Source: Niallia alba (GTDB lineage: Bacteria > Bacillota > Bacilli > Bacillales > Cytobacillaceae). From it: 64,000 nucleotides of DNA. The DNA lies in contig NZ_JABBPK010000001.1 of the NCBI RefSeq assembly GCF_012933555.1, forward strand, positions 908,001 to 972,000, in the 5' to 3' direction. This document shows, in pieces, positions 1 to 9,034 of the stretch; within the stretch, counting starts at the first letter, position 1; each line of letters starts with the position of its first letter. The translations under genes and the position numbers were made by a program. Under the pieces are notes generated by a model that made no database searches, was not told the origin of the DNA, and worked only from the letters and a program-made list of their open reading frames with translations.

Positions 1-1
1 T

Positions 2-130
2 GGACAAGGTAATGCCACGGGTTCAAGTATCACTCAAAATATTTCAGTTGTGACACCTAAAGCTCTATCAGAAAAAGAATTAGCACGGGAGTTTAAGAAC
101 CTATCCCGTAAACTGGCACTTGAATTGTAA
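2..130 (+). CDS. Phage tail protein C-terminus (probably tape measure), partial
   Basis: The 3' end of a gene that starts outside the window. The open frame ends with residues LSRKLALEL and a TAA stop. The ribosome site of the next tail gene follows immediately. Its place directly upstream of a Dit-type gene is where siphovirus tape-measure genes sit, so that is the best guess. The 42 visible residues carry no diagnostic motif. Confidence 0.55.
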   Translation, partial: GQGNATGSSITQNISVVTPKALSEKELAREFKNLSRKLALEL

Positions 131-143
131 AGGAGGTACGGAA

Positions 144-995
144 ATGGAGCTAACATACACCAATAGAGATGGAGAGAGTATTACGCTTAAGCAAAGCCGA
201 CCGTACTTTCTTACGAAGGTAGACGGTACTGGAAATATTCGTCAAACCGTCAACACTTTCAAGGCGCCGGATCAGGATGGCGCTTTTTATATTTCCTCCA
301 CACTAGATATGAGAAACATAACGATTGAAGGTACGGTTGTTGCTGATACTCCCAATGAAGCCTATAAAAGGAGGCAACGATTCCTTCAAATATTCAACCC
401 AAAGCTACTAGGGACCCTTCAATACCGTGACCGACAGATATCCTGTGTGGTGGAGGAGGCAGGTTTTAGTGTTTCTAATCGGCAACGAATACCAAACTTC
501 TTTGTCAGTCTACTCTGCCCATCCCCTTTCTTCGAGACATTAAATGAGGTGCGAGAGGAACTGGCATCATGGATACCGCTATTTGAGTTTGAATTAGAAA
601 TCCCAATGAGCGGGATGGAGTTCGGAATGCGTCAACCTAGCCAAATCATTACGGTGGAAAATATCGGGGATGTATCTTGTGGATGTGAGATTGTATTCCG
701 AGCCTTAGGTACTGTGTCGAACCCTGAACTTTTAAATATAGACACGGGAGAATATATCCGACTTCTCACTACAATGAGCGCTGGGGATGAACTTCGTGTA
801 TATACCCACTTCGCTGGTAAGCGTGTGGTCCAGATTGATGGGTCAACGATTACAAATGCATTTTCACTGTTGGATACCAATTCGGTGTTTTTTCAACTCG
901 CGGCAGGTCTTAATACACTACGATACGATGCTTCAGTCAATATGGAACTGTTAGAGGTTAGTATTTACTTTCGTCCGCAGTTTCTGGGGGTGTAA
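144..995 (+). CDS. Phage distal tail protein (Dit-like, phage tail family)
   Basis: 283 aa. The ATG at 144 lies 7 nt after a perfect AGGAGG (131-136); an upstream TTG at 120 overlaps the previous gene and is less likely. The N-terminal half (TYTNRDGESITL ... FKAPDQDGAFYIS ... ITIEGTVVA ... RRQRFLQIFNP) matches the siphovirus tail-component family that forms the hub joining tail tube to baseplate; the C-terminal half is beta-rich. It sits between the presumed tape-measure gene and a Gp37-like gene, the usual order in Firmicutes siphophages, and is 2 nt from the next start, so the two are probably translated together. Confidence 0.8.
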   Translation: MELTYTNRDGESITLKQSRPYFLTKVDGTGNIRQTVNTFKAPDQDGAFYISSTLDMRNITIEGTVVADTPNEAYKRRQRFLQIFNPKLLGTLQYRDRQISCVVEEAGFSVSNRQRIPNFFVSLLCPSPFFETLNEVREELASWIPLFEFELEIPMSGMEFGMRQPSQIITVENIGDVSCGCEIVFRALGTVSNPELLNIDTGEYIRLLTTMSAGDELRVYTHFAGKRVVQIDGSTITNAFSLLDTNSVFFQLAAGLNTLRYDASVNMELLEVSIYFRPQFLGV

Positions 996-997
996 AG

Positions 998-2935
998 ATG
1001 GAACTGTATATCTACAATTCAAACCGAGAGCTTGTGGGCATTGTGGAGTCCTTCGAGTACTTACGCTGGACGAGACGCTATTCCCAGTGTGGCTCATTTG
1101 AGTTAAAAGCGATTGCAACTTCGGAAAATACAGAACTATTAAAGGAAGGAAATATCATCTGGAAAAATGATGATGAGGAAGCTGGGATCATCGAACATCT
1201 GGAACTTTCTCAAACCGAGCATGAAGTTATTACTGTGAGTGGTCGCTTTGCAACCTCCTTCCTCTCCTACCGCATTGTTTGGCAAACGGAGAAATTGTCT
1301 GGTGATATTTCTACTTGTGTAGAGCAACTTTTAAATAATAATCTTATCAATCCTTCTGATACAGCAAGGAAGATTTCGAACATATCCTTTTCTGCTCCAA
1401 ACTTAAATGTTCCCATCAGCACACAGGTATCGTATCGAAATTTGATGGATGCTGTGACGGAACTATGTGTTGCATCGGATGTTGGCATTAAGACGGTGTT
1501 CACTCCTACTACAGGGGTTTTTACCGTAGCGTTATATATGGGAACGGAATCACAAGCTGTATTTTCTAAGGAATATGAAAACCTTACAGAACAGATTTAT
1601 ACAATAAGTGCTGGAGATTATGCCAACACCGCCCTTGTTGGTGGTGAAGGAGAAGGTCCAGACAGAACTTTTGTTGCAATTACAAGTGGCTCTGGTGAGA
1701 CAAGGCACGAAATTTTTGTGGATGCTAAGGACTTACGGGCAGAAGACTTTGGTTTAGATTACATTGATACACTAATCTTTCGAGGTCAAAGTAAGCTGAG
1801 TGAGCAAGCCATACGCTATTCATTTGATACATCGGTCAATCCACACGGTAATTTGTCATATAAGATAGACTTCGATCTTGGGCAGACCGTCAAAGTCATT
1901 TCCAAAGCATGGGGTGTATCCATGACGACACGCATCACCGAAGTTGAAGAAACCTATGACGCAGATGGCCAGAGTATCAGTGTAGTATTCGGAAAAGCTG
2001 AATTGACAATAGCCCAAAAATTACACTCCGACTTGAGCGAGGTGAAAACAGCAATATCGGCTCCAACTGGCATATCTGAAATTGCACAGGCTTTAGGAGC
2101 AGTGGAGGATACGCTAGTAACAGTTGAGGAAACCTTAGGCGACTTGACGGAGGTAGATTCAAAGATTCAAGGAGACAACGTAGCATCTACTATCAACAAT
2201 CTGTATGGAAAACTACCTGCGCTCGAAATCAATGTTGGCGGAGGAACTATATCGATTGGACAATATGCGTTGTATTATATGAAACCTGGAGATGCCTTTT
2301 ATTTCACCTCATGGAGTGGCAATAAGTTTAGTGACCAGCCAAGTGACGACGGCCATGTCTTTTTGATAAAACATAGCGGGGACAATACGGGAAATGGATA
2401 TCAGCGGGCAATGGGTTTCTTTATTTCTCGCAATACGCTGACTTTCTATGTGATTTCTGTTTTCGTATTTAATAACCCTTCTGGACAAGCAAACTGGCTT
2501 AATATCAATAATGAACCTGTAACTACTGCAAGAATTGCCAATGGAGCAGTTACAGGTTTAAAAATTGCAGACCGTACAATTACAGCTACTAAAATGGTTT
2601 CTTCTTTTAGCGACTATTCAACTACAGAACAAAACACTGGGCGACTATGGATAGATGGTAAGACAATTTATCGCAAGCAAGTGAATCTTGGGACACTTAC
2701 AAATACGACATCGAAAAGCGTAGCTCACGGCATATCAAACCTCAGCACTATTGTCAGTTTAACAGGCTTTGCGACAAATGGGACCGTATTCTTGCCACTG
2801 CCCCTTGCCCGGTACAACAACTTCGCATCGCAAATCGGACTCTTCGCAAATAAGACCGACATTGTAGTCGAACCAGGCAATGATAGAACTGCGTATACAG
2901 GCTATGTAGTAATAGAGTATACAAAAACGGAATAG
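998..2935 (+). CDS. Phage tail protein, siphovirus ReqiPepy6 Gp37-like
   Basis: 645 aa. The N-terminal ~350 residues (LYIYNSNRELVGIVESFEY, the WTRRYSQCGSFEL segment, NTALVGGEGEGPDR, TTRITEVEETYDADGQSI) are typical of the Gp37-like tail family, which occupies the Tal/baseplate position. A short coiled stretch (about residues 345-400) leads to a variable C-terminal part that probably contributes to receptor contact or to joining the fibre. Starts 2 nt after the Dit gene. The C-terminal third differs in character from the conserved N-terminus, as expected for a host-range segment. Exact role inferred from family and position. Confidence 0.8.
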   Translation: MELYIYNSNRELVGIVESFEYLRWTRRYSQCGSFELKAIATSENTELLKEGNIIWKNDDEEAGIIEHLELSQTEHEVITVSGRFATSFLSYRIVWQTEKLSGDISTCVEQLLNNNLINPSDTARKISNISFSAPNLNVPISTQVSYRNLMDAVTELCVASDVGIKTVFTPTTGVFTVALYMGTESQAVFSKEYENLTEQIYTISAGDYANTALVGGEGEGPDRTFVAITSGSGETRHEIFVDAKDLRAEDFGLDYIDTLIFRGQSKLSEQAIRYSFDTSVNPHGNLSYKIDFDLGQTVKVISKAWGVSMTTRITEVEETYDADGQSISVVFGKAELTIAQKLHSDLSEVKTAISAPTGISEIAQALGAVEDTLVTVEETLGDLTEVDSKIQGDNVASTINNLYGKLPALEINVGGGTISIGQYALYYMKPGDAFYFTSWSGNKFSDQPSDDGHVFLIKHSGDNTGNGYQRAMGFFISRNTLTFYVISVFVFNNPSGQANWLNINNEPVTTARIANGAVTGLKIADRTITATKMVSSFSDYSTTEQNTGRLWIDGKTIYRKQVNLGTLTNTTSKSVAHGISNLSTIVSLTGFATNGTVFLPLPLARYNNFASQIGLFANKTDIVVEPGNDRTAYTGYVVIEYTKTE

Positions 2936-2950
2936 AAGGAGGAGTGATTG

Positions 2951-3454
2951 ATGGAAAAAAGCGGATTTTTCAATTCATCCGATGGTGATAGAGTCTATGA
3001 TGCAACGGACTTCGCTGCATACTTTGGAAGCCTTGTCTCGAATGGTGTGTTTTATGCGACACCAACAAACTTACTGGTATCTCCTGGGATTGGATTAGCA
3101 GTAACCATAGCACCGGGCAGTGCATGGATTAATGGTTATAGATATGAAAATACGGATGTTTTAAATAAACCCCTTGCTACAGCAGATGGGAGCAATCCTC
3201 GCATAGACAGGGTTGTGGTTCGTTTAAGTCAAATTACGAGAAGCATTCAGCTCGCCATTGTTACTGGTACTCCAACGGCATCGCCCATAGCTCCGGAATT
3301 GACAAGAACAAGCGATGTCTATGAACTAGGTATTGCTGATGTTCTAATACCTTCAGCTGCTACATCGATTTCAGCAAATAACATTATTGATACTCGGTTG
3401 AATACTAGTCTTTGCGGGTTGGTAAACTCGCTAGTTTCTGCGGTTTATGAATAG
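2951..3454 (+). CDS. Phage structural protein (baseplate/fibre-associated)
   Basis: 167 aa from the ATG at 2951, 6 nt after AAGGAGGAG; a TTG at 2948 is also in frame. Residues such as FFNSSDGDRVYDATDFAAYFGSL and APGSAWINGYRYEN are common in small proteins next to Gp37-like tail genes of Bacillus and Clostridium phages. Its beta-rich composition suggests a baseplate or fibre-attachment protein. No enzymatic motif. The next gene's ribosome site overlaps its stop. Confidence 0.65.
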   Translation: MEKSGFFNSSDGDRVYDATDFAAYFGSLVSNGVFYATPTNLLVSPGIGLAVTIAPGSAWINGYRYENTDVLNKPLATADGSNPRIDRVVVRLSQITRSIQLAIVTGTPTASPIAPELTRTSDVYELGIADVLIPSAATSISANNIIDTRLNTSLCGLVNSLVSAVYE

Positions 3455-3467
3455 GAGGTGAATATAA

Positions 3468-5822
3468 GTGGCGGATATTAACGGCATCACTCTGCAGGCG
3501 GGTTCCAGCCCGACCGTTTATTACACGATTACTTATACTAAAAGCCGACCTAATAATAGCCAGATGACATACAACTTTACAATATCCGCTGCATTGGGTT
3601 CTTCAGGTTCCTTCATCCATAATGGTTATGCATTGCTTTGTACAATGACTGTAAATGGATCTTCTTCGCAGGTGCGAATCAAAGCGGCGGACGGGGATAA
3701 CTGGGATGGAACTACACCAAGACTCAGGTATGTTTCGGTGACCTGTGCTTCTACTACAGGTAATGCAACCCAGCCAGTCACATTCAAAGTGGTATCTGAT
3801 GGGCGATTGCCATTATCCTCTGGTGTAATTACCAATTCGAGTTATACGGTATTAAGCTCTCCATTGCTTACTACAGCATGTGGAGCACCGACATCTTGTA
3901 CGGTTTCCCCGACACTTGCGGAAGGGGATGTGACTCTTTCTTGGAGTGGTGCTTCTGGGGGCATCAATAATACGATTTCTAGTTATGAGATTCAATATAG
4001 TGATTCTGCCGATAACATCACATGGGGAGCATGGACTGCTCTGACAACTGTGACCACCACAGCATCAAGTGGCAGTGTATCAGTAGCACCGCCCTCAACG
4101 CGAGGTAATTACCGAAGATTTCGTGTACGAACCCGTGGTACAGCAGGAGCTAGTTATTACTCCAGCTGGAAAGTATCCACAAACAGCGTCCGCAGGAATA
4201 CGGTACCAAAGCCAGCAACGACTGCTGTTGCCTCCCCTGCGGCATATAGTAATGAGACTATCACACTTACTTGGAGCGGAGCGTCTAGCGGTACCAGTCC
4301 AATTAAGGGGTATCAAATTGCCAGTCGCACATCCACGGATAACAGCACATGGAGTGCGTGGAATGTGTTGACCATGTTGACATTGGCAGCAAGCGGTGGT
4401 AGTTATAATCCAATTGTATCGAGGACCCCAGGAACATATACACAATTTGGTATTTGGACAATTGACACATTTGATGTTTACTCAATAGAGAAAATCAGTA
4501 ATAGCATTTATTGCAACATCACTGCCTGTGCAGCACCGACTGCCTGCACGGTAAGTGCAACATTATCTGAAGGAAACGTTACTCTTTCGTGGAGTGGAGC
4601 AGCTGGTGGCGCAGGTAATCCCATCACTTCCTACGAAATACAATATAGTGATTCGCCAGATAATAGCAATTGGGGTGCTTGGTTGGCATTGGCGATAGTC
4701 AATACTTCTGCAACAAGCAGTATTTTAAATGTCAGTCCACCTGCTACACGTGGTCATTATCGTCGGTTCCGAATAAGAACCCGTGGTACAGCTGGAGAGG
4801 ATTTTTACTCAGGCTGGACTATTACCAGTAATACTGTTCGTAAAAACATACTACCAATACCGCCGACTTCTTTTACCGCAAACCCTCCTATCTATGAAGT
4901 AAATACAATAAACCTTTCGTGGAGTGGAACGGTACCTGGAACCAGCTCCATCAAGCAATATGTTATTCAACAGGCCACTTCGATAGATGGACTAAATTGG
5001 TCTGCTTATGAAGCACTGACGACAGTTATTTCCAATGCGACTTCAGGCACTCTTCAGGTAAATGCCTCACAGGTTGCCGGTAGATATACTCGTTATCGAA
5101 TCAGCGTCACAGATGCACTTGATGCAGTGTCTGCCTATGTTGTTAGTAACGCGGTAAAGAAAAACAGCCCGCCTATAGCACCGATAGTGGACTGTCCAAT
5201 GTCTGGCAATTTTACTTATAATGCTACACCACGTTTTATGATCACAACAGGAATTGAACCGGATGGACAAACACAAATAGTGGAGGTAAGGATTGACTCT
5301 GGTTCATGGCAAAACAGCGTAGACAATCCTGAGCGGTTTTCTGTAAGCGGCTATCTTGGTAATGGGGTCAAGACAATTTACCAAGCTGAACCGCTTTCTG
5401 CAGGTAATCATACGGTTACCTTCCGTTGTCTTGACAGTGATATCGAATCAGCAAGTATAGAAGTTGTTCGTACTTTTACGATATTGGCATTACCTTTTGA
5501 AATCATTACTCCAAATGTGACGCATGTAAAGGCAGCGCATATTCAGACGATTCGAACTGCTGTAAATAGGGTGCGTAGCTATTACAATCTATCCCCTATG
5601 ACTTGGAAAGAGGAGATCATTGCAGGAAAGACCACTATTAAGAATTGGCCATTTCATATCGTTGAAATACGCAAGGCTATTGATTCGATTATTTTAATGG
5701 TTAATAGCTTTGATTCTTCCCAGGCATTCGATATACCACCTGTCACATGGCTACCTATCGGTACAGGACGACCAAAAGCGGATGTGATGCAACAAATACA
5801 TGATCTTATTCAAATAATGTAA
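3468..5822 (+). CDS. Large phage structural protein with fibronectin III-like repeats
   Basis: 784 aa, GTG start 9 nt after AGGAGGTG. Residues 1-135 form a unique N-terminal domain. Then come four fibronectin III-like modules of about 108 residues, each with a VTLSWSGA-type strand and an SYEIQYSDS-like strand. They follow an A-B-A-B order: modules starting near nt 3885 and 4532 resemble each other, and those near 4205 and 4855 resemble each other, so a two-domain block was duplicated. The C-terminal ~110 residues are a different, helical domain. Such proteins decorate tails or baseplates and bind surface sugars. Confidence 0.7.
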   Translation: MADINGITLQAGSSPTVYYTITYTKSRPNNSQMTYNFTISAALGSSGSFIHNGYALLCTMTVNGSSSQVRIKAADGDNWDGTTPRLRYVSVTCASTTGNATQPVTFKVVSDGRLPLSSGVITNSSYTVLSSPLLTTACGAPTSCTVSPTLAEGDVTLSWSGASGGINNTISSYEIQYSDSADNITWGAWTALTTVTTTASSGSVSVAPPSTRGNYRRFRVRTRGTAGASYYSSWKVSTNSVRRNTVPKPATTAVASPAAYSNETITLTWSGASSGTSPIKGYQIASRTSTDNSTWSAWNVLTMLTLAASGGSYNPIVSRTPGTYTQFGIWTIDTFDVYSIEKISNSIYCNITACAAPTACTVSATLSEGNVTLSWSGAAGGAGNPITSYEIQYSDSPDNSNWGAWLALAIVNTSATSSILNVSPPATRGHYRRFRIRTRGTAGEDFYSGWTITSNTVRKNILPIPPTSFTANPPIYEVNTINLSWSGTVPGTSSIKQYVIQQATSIDGLNWSAYEALTTVISNATSGTLQVNASQVAGRYTRYRISVTDALDAVSAYVVSNAVKKNSPPIAPIVDCPMSGNFTYNATPRFMITTGIEPDGQTQIVEVRIDSGSWQNSVDNPERFSVSGYLGNGVKTIYQAEPLSAGNHTVTFRCLDSDIESASIEVVRTFTILALPFEIITPNVTHVKAAHIQTIRTAVNRVRSYYNLSPMTWKEEIIAGKTTIKNWPFHIVEIRKAIDSIILMVNSFDSSQAFDIPPVTWLPIGTGRPKADVMQQIHDLIQIM

Positions 5823-5833
5823 AGGTAACATTC

Positions 5834-5868
5834 AGCGCTCTTGTCATTTGCAGGGGCGCTTTTCTATA
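5834..5868 (+). terminator. Possible weak terminator before the lysis genes
   Basis: AGCGCTC and GGGGCGCT pair across a loop of about 13 nt, followed by TTTTC, between the large structural gene and the holin gene. The stem is short and contains G-T pairs, so it may only attenuate. Confidence 0.35.
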
Positions 5869-5898
5869 TGGAAACACACGAAATGGAGGTGTCTATTA

Positions 5899-6339
5899 AT
5901 GAAAGAGATTTGGAATTGGATACAGCTGGCTATTGCCGCTGTAGGTGGATTTCTTGGATGGTTTCTCGGAGGTTATGATGGATTTCTTTATGCGTTGGTT
6001 GCCTTTGTTGTCATAGATTATGTGACGGGAGTGCTTTGTGCCATTGTGAATAAAAAGCTGTGCAGTGAAATTGGTGCTAAGGGAATTTTCAAAAAGGTGT
6101 TTATCTTTGCAATGGTAGGTATTGCTCATATTATCGATACACAAATTTTAGGTAGCATTGGAGACAATAGTGGAGCCTTACGCACAGCAGTAATCTTTTT
6201 CTACCTGAGTAATGAAGGAGTATCCATTTTGGAGAATGCCGGACATATTGGACTACCCATCCCAGAGAAACTAAAATCAGTTCTACAGCAGTTACATGGA
6301 CGTGATGAAGAACCCCGTAAGCCAGGTGATGAAGTATGA
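5899..6339 (+). CDS. Phage holin, Holin_4_1-like family
   Basis: 146 aa from the ATG at 5899 (ribosome site ATGGAGGT 8 nt upstream); the frame is open further 5' but has no good start there. Three hydrophobic segments (about residues 8-28, 32-52, 67-90), a DYVTGVL motif after the second, and a charged C-terminal tail are typical of toxin-secretion/phage-lysis holins. It would form membrane lesions that release the downstream amidase. The stop overlaps the next start (ATGA). Confidence 0.85.
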   Translation: MKEIWNWIQLAIAAVGGFLGWFLGGYDGFLYALVAFVVIDYVTGVLCAIVNKKLCSEIGAKGIFKKVFIFAMVGIAHIIDTQILGSIGDNSGALRTAVIFFYLSNEGVSILENAGHIGLPIPEKLKSVLQQLHGRDEEPRKPGDEV

Positions 6340-7835
6340 TTGACATAACGAAAGCAGTAACGGTGTCCATCGGTCGTCGAGGTGAGCATCACTATCGAAA
6401 TATTGAATTTGATGTATCTAGCTTATTGGAAGAAAAATACCCCAGTGCCTCGTTAAATGCAATTTACAAAAGACCGGATGGTAATGCTTATCCAGTGATC
6501 ACGAGCTATGCTGACGGAGTTCTTACATGGTCGCCTAGCGCAACGGATACATCTATTGTCGGTGTCGGTCGTCTAGAAATAAGGGTCACTTATGGAGAGG
6601 TGGTCGGAAAAAGCATTCAGATACTAACCATTGTTGAGGATGCTCTTGTTGACGGAATTGCCGAGCCGCCCGAACCTCCTGCACAGGAATGGCTTAATCA
6701 GGTTCTTTCTGCATTAGCTGAACTAGATATTAATGAAACATATAATCTATTAAACCTTATCTACAGCCTTTTAAATAATAACTATGATTTGCTAAACACC
6801 ACACATGGCAGATTAAATGATACCTATGGTTTAGTCAATGATAACTATGCAATTTTAAATACAACACACAGTCTGTTAAATGATAACTATAATTTGCTAA
6901 ATACCACACATGGTCTAATCGAGGATATGAGAGATACTCTATACACTCGGACTGGTATTATCCTTAATCATTTGCATCCGATAGAAACTGCTACTGCACC
7001 GGATATGGTAAGCCGGAGAGCATCCATCACATTTACGAGCATAAATAGCGGCAATAACGTAGTACTTGGCACGGTAACCTATACATTTGTTACATCCTTG
7101 GGCAGTCCGACAACAAACAATGTGCAGGTGTTAATCCAAGGCACTCTCCGCAATACTGTCAAGAAACTTGCCGAAGCCATAAGGGGTATTCAAGATGTAG
7201 CGAACATTGCATATGGGTCAGGAACATCACCAAACCCAGCAAGCACAGCCTATTGGACGAGTCGAGTTTTCTCCATTGGTGATGCTACTATTCCTTCTGG
7301 TGAGAGTCTATTCATATTGGAAAGAGCGGAAAATGCTACGACACCATTGCCCCTTACCTCTACCGCAACATCTACTATCAACGCATTTACTAGGGCAAGC
7401 TATTTGAGATATGTTTTGAGCGGTAATGCTACAGGCGGGGGCGGTATTAACAGCGTTCGAGGACCTTTGTACACATTATTGCCAATTGGTAGCGTGGTTA
7501 TAGGCGGGCAGGGTGGATTGCTTTATCCAACAGCTTATGATTGTCATTTAGTTACCCTTTGCCGCCAATCGGATACAAGTGAAAAAGAACTAGACTTATA
7601 TATATCAAATGATGAAGTGAACTTTACCAGAATCTCACGTAGCACACCTATAGGTGCTGATAGTTCAAACGCTGGGTTGCATATTCATATTCAAATGCGT
7701 CAAAGCCGGGTGCCTTCTGGTTATGGATTGTATATCAGTATGGGAAGTGATGGAACATCGGCGAATGCTTTTTGTGATTTGAAGTTTACCTATCATCTAT
7801 ACCCTGTGGCTCTTGCATCTGACACAAATTCTTGA
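6336..7835 (+). CDS. Phage baseplate upper/fibre protein with Asn-rich heptad coiled coil
   Basis: 499 aa, translationally coupled to the holin by a 4-nt ATGA overlap. Residues 1-110 look like a baseplate-upper-protein (BppU-type) N-terminal domain (ITKAVTVSIGRRGEHHYRNI). Residues ~135-195 are about eight successive heptads of the form (Y/H)xLLNxx, for example YSLLNNN and YDLLNTT, which predict a parallel trimeric coiled-coil stalk with buried Asn. The C-terminal ~280 residues are beta-rich and would form the receptor-binding head. Lying between holin and amidase is unusual but known for late-acquired fibre genes. Confidence 0.65.
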   Translation: MIDITKAVTVSIGRRGEHHYRNIEFDVSSLLEEKYPSASLNAIYKRPDGNAYPVITSYADGVLTWSPSATDTSIVGVGRLEIRVTYGEVVGKSIQILTIVEDALVDGIAEPPEPPAQEWLNQVLSALAELDINETYNLLNLIYSLLNNNYDLLNTTHGRLNDTYGLVNDNYAILNTTHSLLNDNYNLLNTTHGLIEDMRDTLYTRTGIILNHLHPIETATAPDMVSRRASITFTSINSGNNVVLGTVTYTFVTSLGSPTTNNVQVLIQGTLRNTVKKLAEAIRGIQDVANIAYGSGTSPNPASTAYWTSRVFSIGDATIPSGESLFILERAENATTPLPLTSTATSTINAFTRASYLRYVLSGNATGGGGINSVRGPLYTLLPIGSVVIGGQGGLLYPTAYDCHLVTLCRQSDTSEKELDLYISNDEVNFTRISRSTPIGADSSNAGLHIHIQMRQSRVPSGYGLYISMGSDGTSANAFCDLKFTYHLYPVALASDTNS

Positions 7836-7852
7836 TTAGTGAGGTGACCGTA

Positions 7853-8554
7853 ATGAATCTGCATAAGTTAATACTTACAAATAATGCCTGTTTCAAAGCA
7901 GGAAAAACAATATTGCCGAAGGGCATCATGGTTCACTCAACTGGAGCTAACAACCCGTGGCTCAAACGATATGTTGGCCCTGACGATGGCTTGCTAGGAA
8001 AGAATCAATATAACAACCATTGGAATCAAGACAAACCTGGAGGCCGTCAAGTATGTGTCCATGCCTTTATTGGTAAATTAGCAGATGGTTCCATTGCAAC
8101 CTATCAAACATTGCCTTGGAATCACCGAGGTTGGCATGCTGGAGGAACTGCAAACAATTCTCATATTGGATTTGAAATTTGCGAGGACGGTTTGACCGAT
8201 GCCTCGTATTTTTCTGCTGTTTACAAGGAAGCTGTGGAGCTTTGTGTACATCTTTGCAAACTCTATGGGTTTAGTGAAAAAGATATCATCTGTCATAGCG
8301 AAGGTTATAAACGAGGCATTGCCAGTAATCATGCAGATGTGATGCATTGGTTTCCTAAGCATGGGAAGAGTATGGACACCTTTCGAGCGGATGTAAAGAA
8401 ACTATTAAATGCTGAAAATAAAACAGTTGAGCTGGTGAATAAGAAATATTACCGTGTGCAAATTGGTGCTTATTCTGACAAAGCAAATGCTGAGGCACAG
8501 CTTGCTAAAGCTAAAAAGGCAGGCTTTACGGATGCATTTATTAAGTATGATTAA
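7853..8554 (+). CDS. Phage endolysin, N-acetylmuramoyl-L-alanine amidase (type 2) with SPOR-like tail
   Basis: 233 aa from the ATG at 7853, 7 nt after GTGAGGTG; a TTG at 7832 is less likely because it overlaps the previous gene. Residues ~18-165 are a PGRP/amidase_2 domain: zinc-ligand candidates are the His in GIMVHSTGA and those in SNHADVMHWF, with NHRGWHAGG and IGFEICED between. It cleaves the N-acetylmuramoyl to L-Ala bond of peptidoglycan. The C-terminal segment KYYRVQIGAYSDKANAEA is a SPOR-type peptidoglycan-binding repeat. It follows the holin in the lysis block and has no signal peptide, as expected for a holin-dependent endolysin. Confidence 0.88.
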   Translation: MNLHKLILTNNACFKAGKTILPKGIMVHSTGANNPWLKRYVGPDDGLLGKNQYNNHWNQDKPGGRQVCVHAFIGKLADGSIATYQTLPWNHRGWHAGGTANNSHIGFEICEDGLTDASYFSAVYKEAVELCVHLCKLYGFSEKDIICHSEGYKRGIASNHADVMHWFPKHGKSMDTFRADVKKLLNAENKTVELVNKKYYRVQIGAYSDKANAEAQLAKAKKAGFTDAFIKYD

Positions 8555-8617
8555 CAAATGGGGCGAGTTAAAAATTATCGAGATTCCTGAATAAAATATT
8601 AAACTGTTAGATTATCT

Positions 8618-8654
8618 AGCCTGTAGGGGTTCTTCCCTTGCAGGCTCTTTTTTT
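8618..8654 (+). terminator. Rho-independent terminator after the lysis genes
   Basis: AGCCTG ... CAGGCT stem with an inner AGGG/CCCT pair, followed directly by CTTTTTTT. It closes the late operon after the amidase gene and separates it from the recombinase block. Confidence 0.8.
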
Positions 8655-8733
8655 ATGCTCTGATTCAAATTAAATTTTACAAATCCTCAACTTCGACCTG
8701 TTCCCACGGCTATTAGGTAGGAGGTGATTCTTA

Positions 8734-8973
8734 GTGAATCAGCACGAGGATAAAAAAGTTACTAAGATCTCGGATGAGGTTGTAGACAAAAGCACCACTG
8801 TACTTAAGAGAGTATCACAGGAACAGTTACAACGTGAGTTTGATTATATCCAAGCAGAGAAATTACTTAGAAAGATGCTCCAAAAAGGTTTAATAACGGA
8901 AGCAGAATTCAACAAGATAGACGCACTTAATCGCCAAACTTTCTCTCCTTTTTTAGCAGAGATAATGCCCTAA
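8734..8973 (+). CDS. Small SHOCT-domain-like protein
   Basis: 79 aa, GTG start after AGGAGGTG. The C-terminal half, with LLRKMLQKGLITEAEFNKI, matches the short helical SHOCT motif (hydrophobic-helix, L-x3-G-x-I/L-T-x-x-E-F). It sits 60 nt before the first large serine recombinase on the same strand. Small SHOCT proteins in this position are seen with prophage recombinases and may act as accessory or directionality partners; that role is inferred from position only. Confidence 0.6.
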   Translation: MNQHEDKKVTKISDEVVDKSTTVLKRVSQEQLQREFDYIQAEKLLRKMLQKGLITEAEFNKIDALNRQTFSPFLAEIMP

Positions 8974-9034
8974 ATTCGTTGATATATAAGGATTTCAGAG
9001 GTAATATGTGACCTACCAAGAAGGAGGTGAGGCG

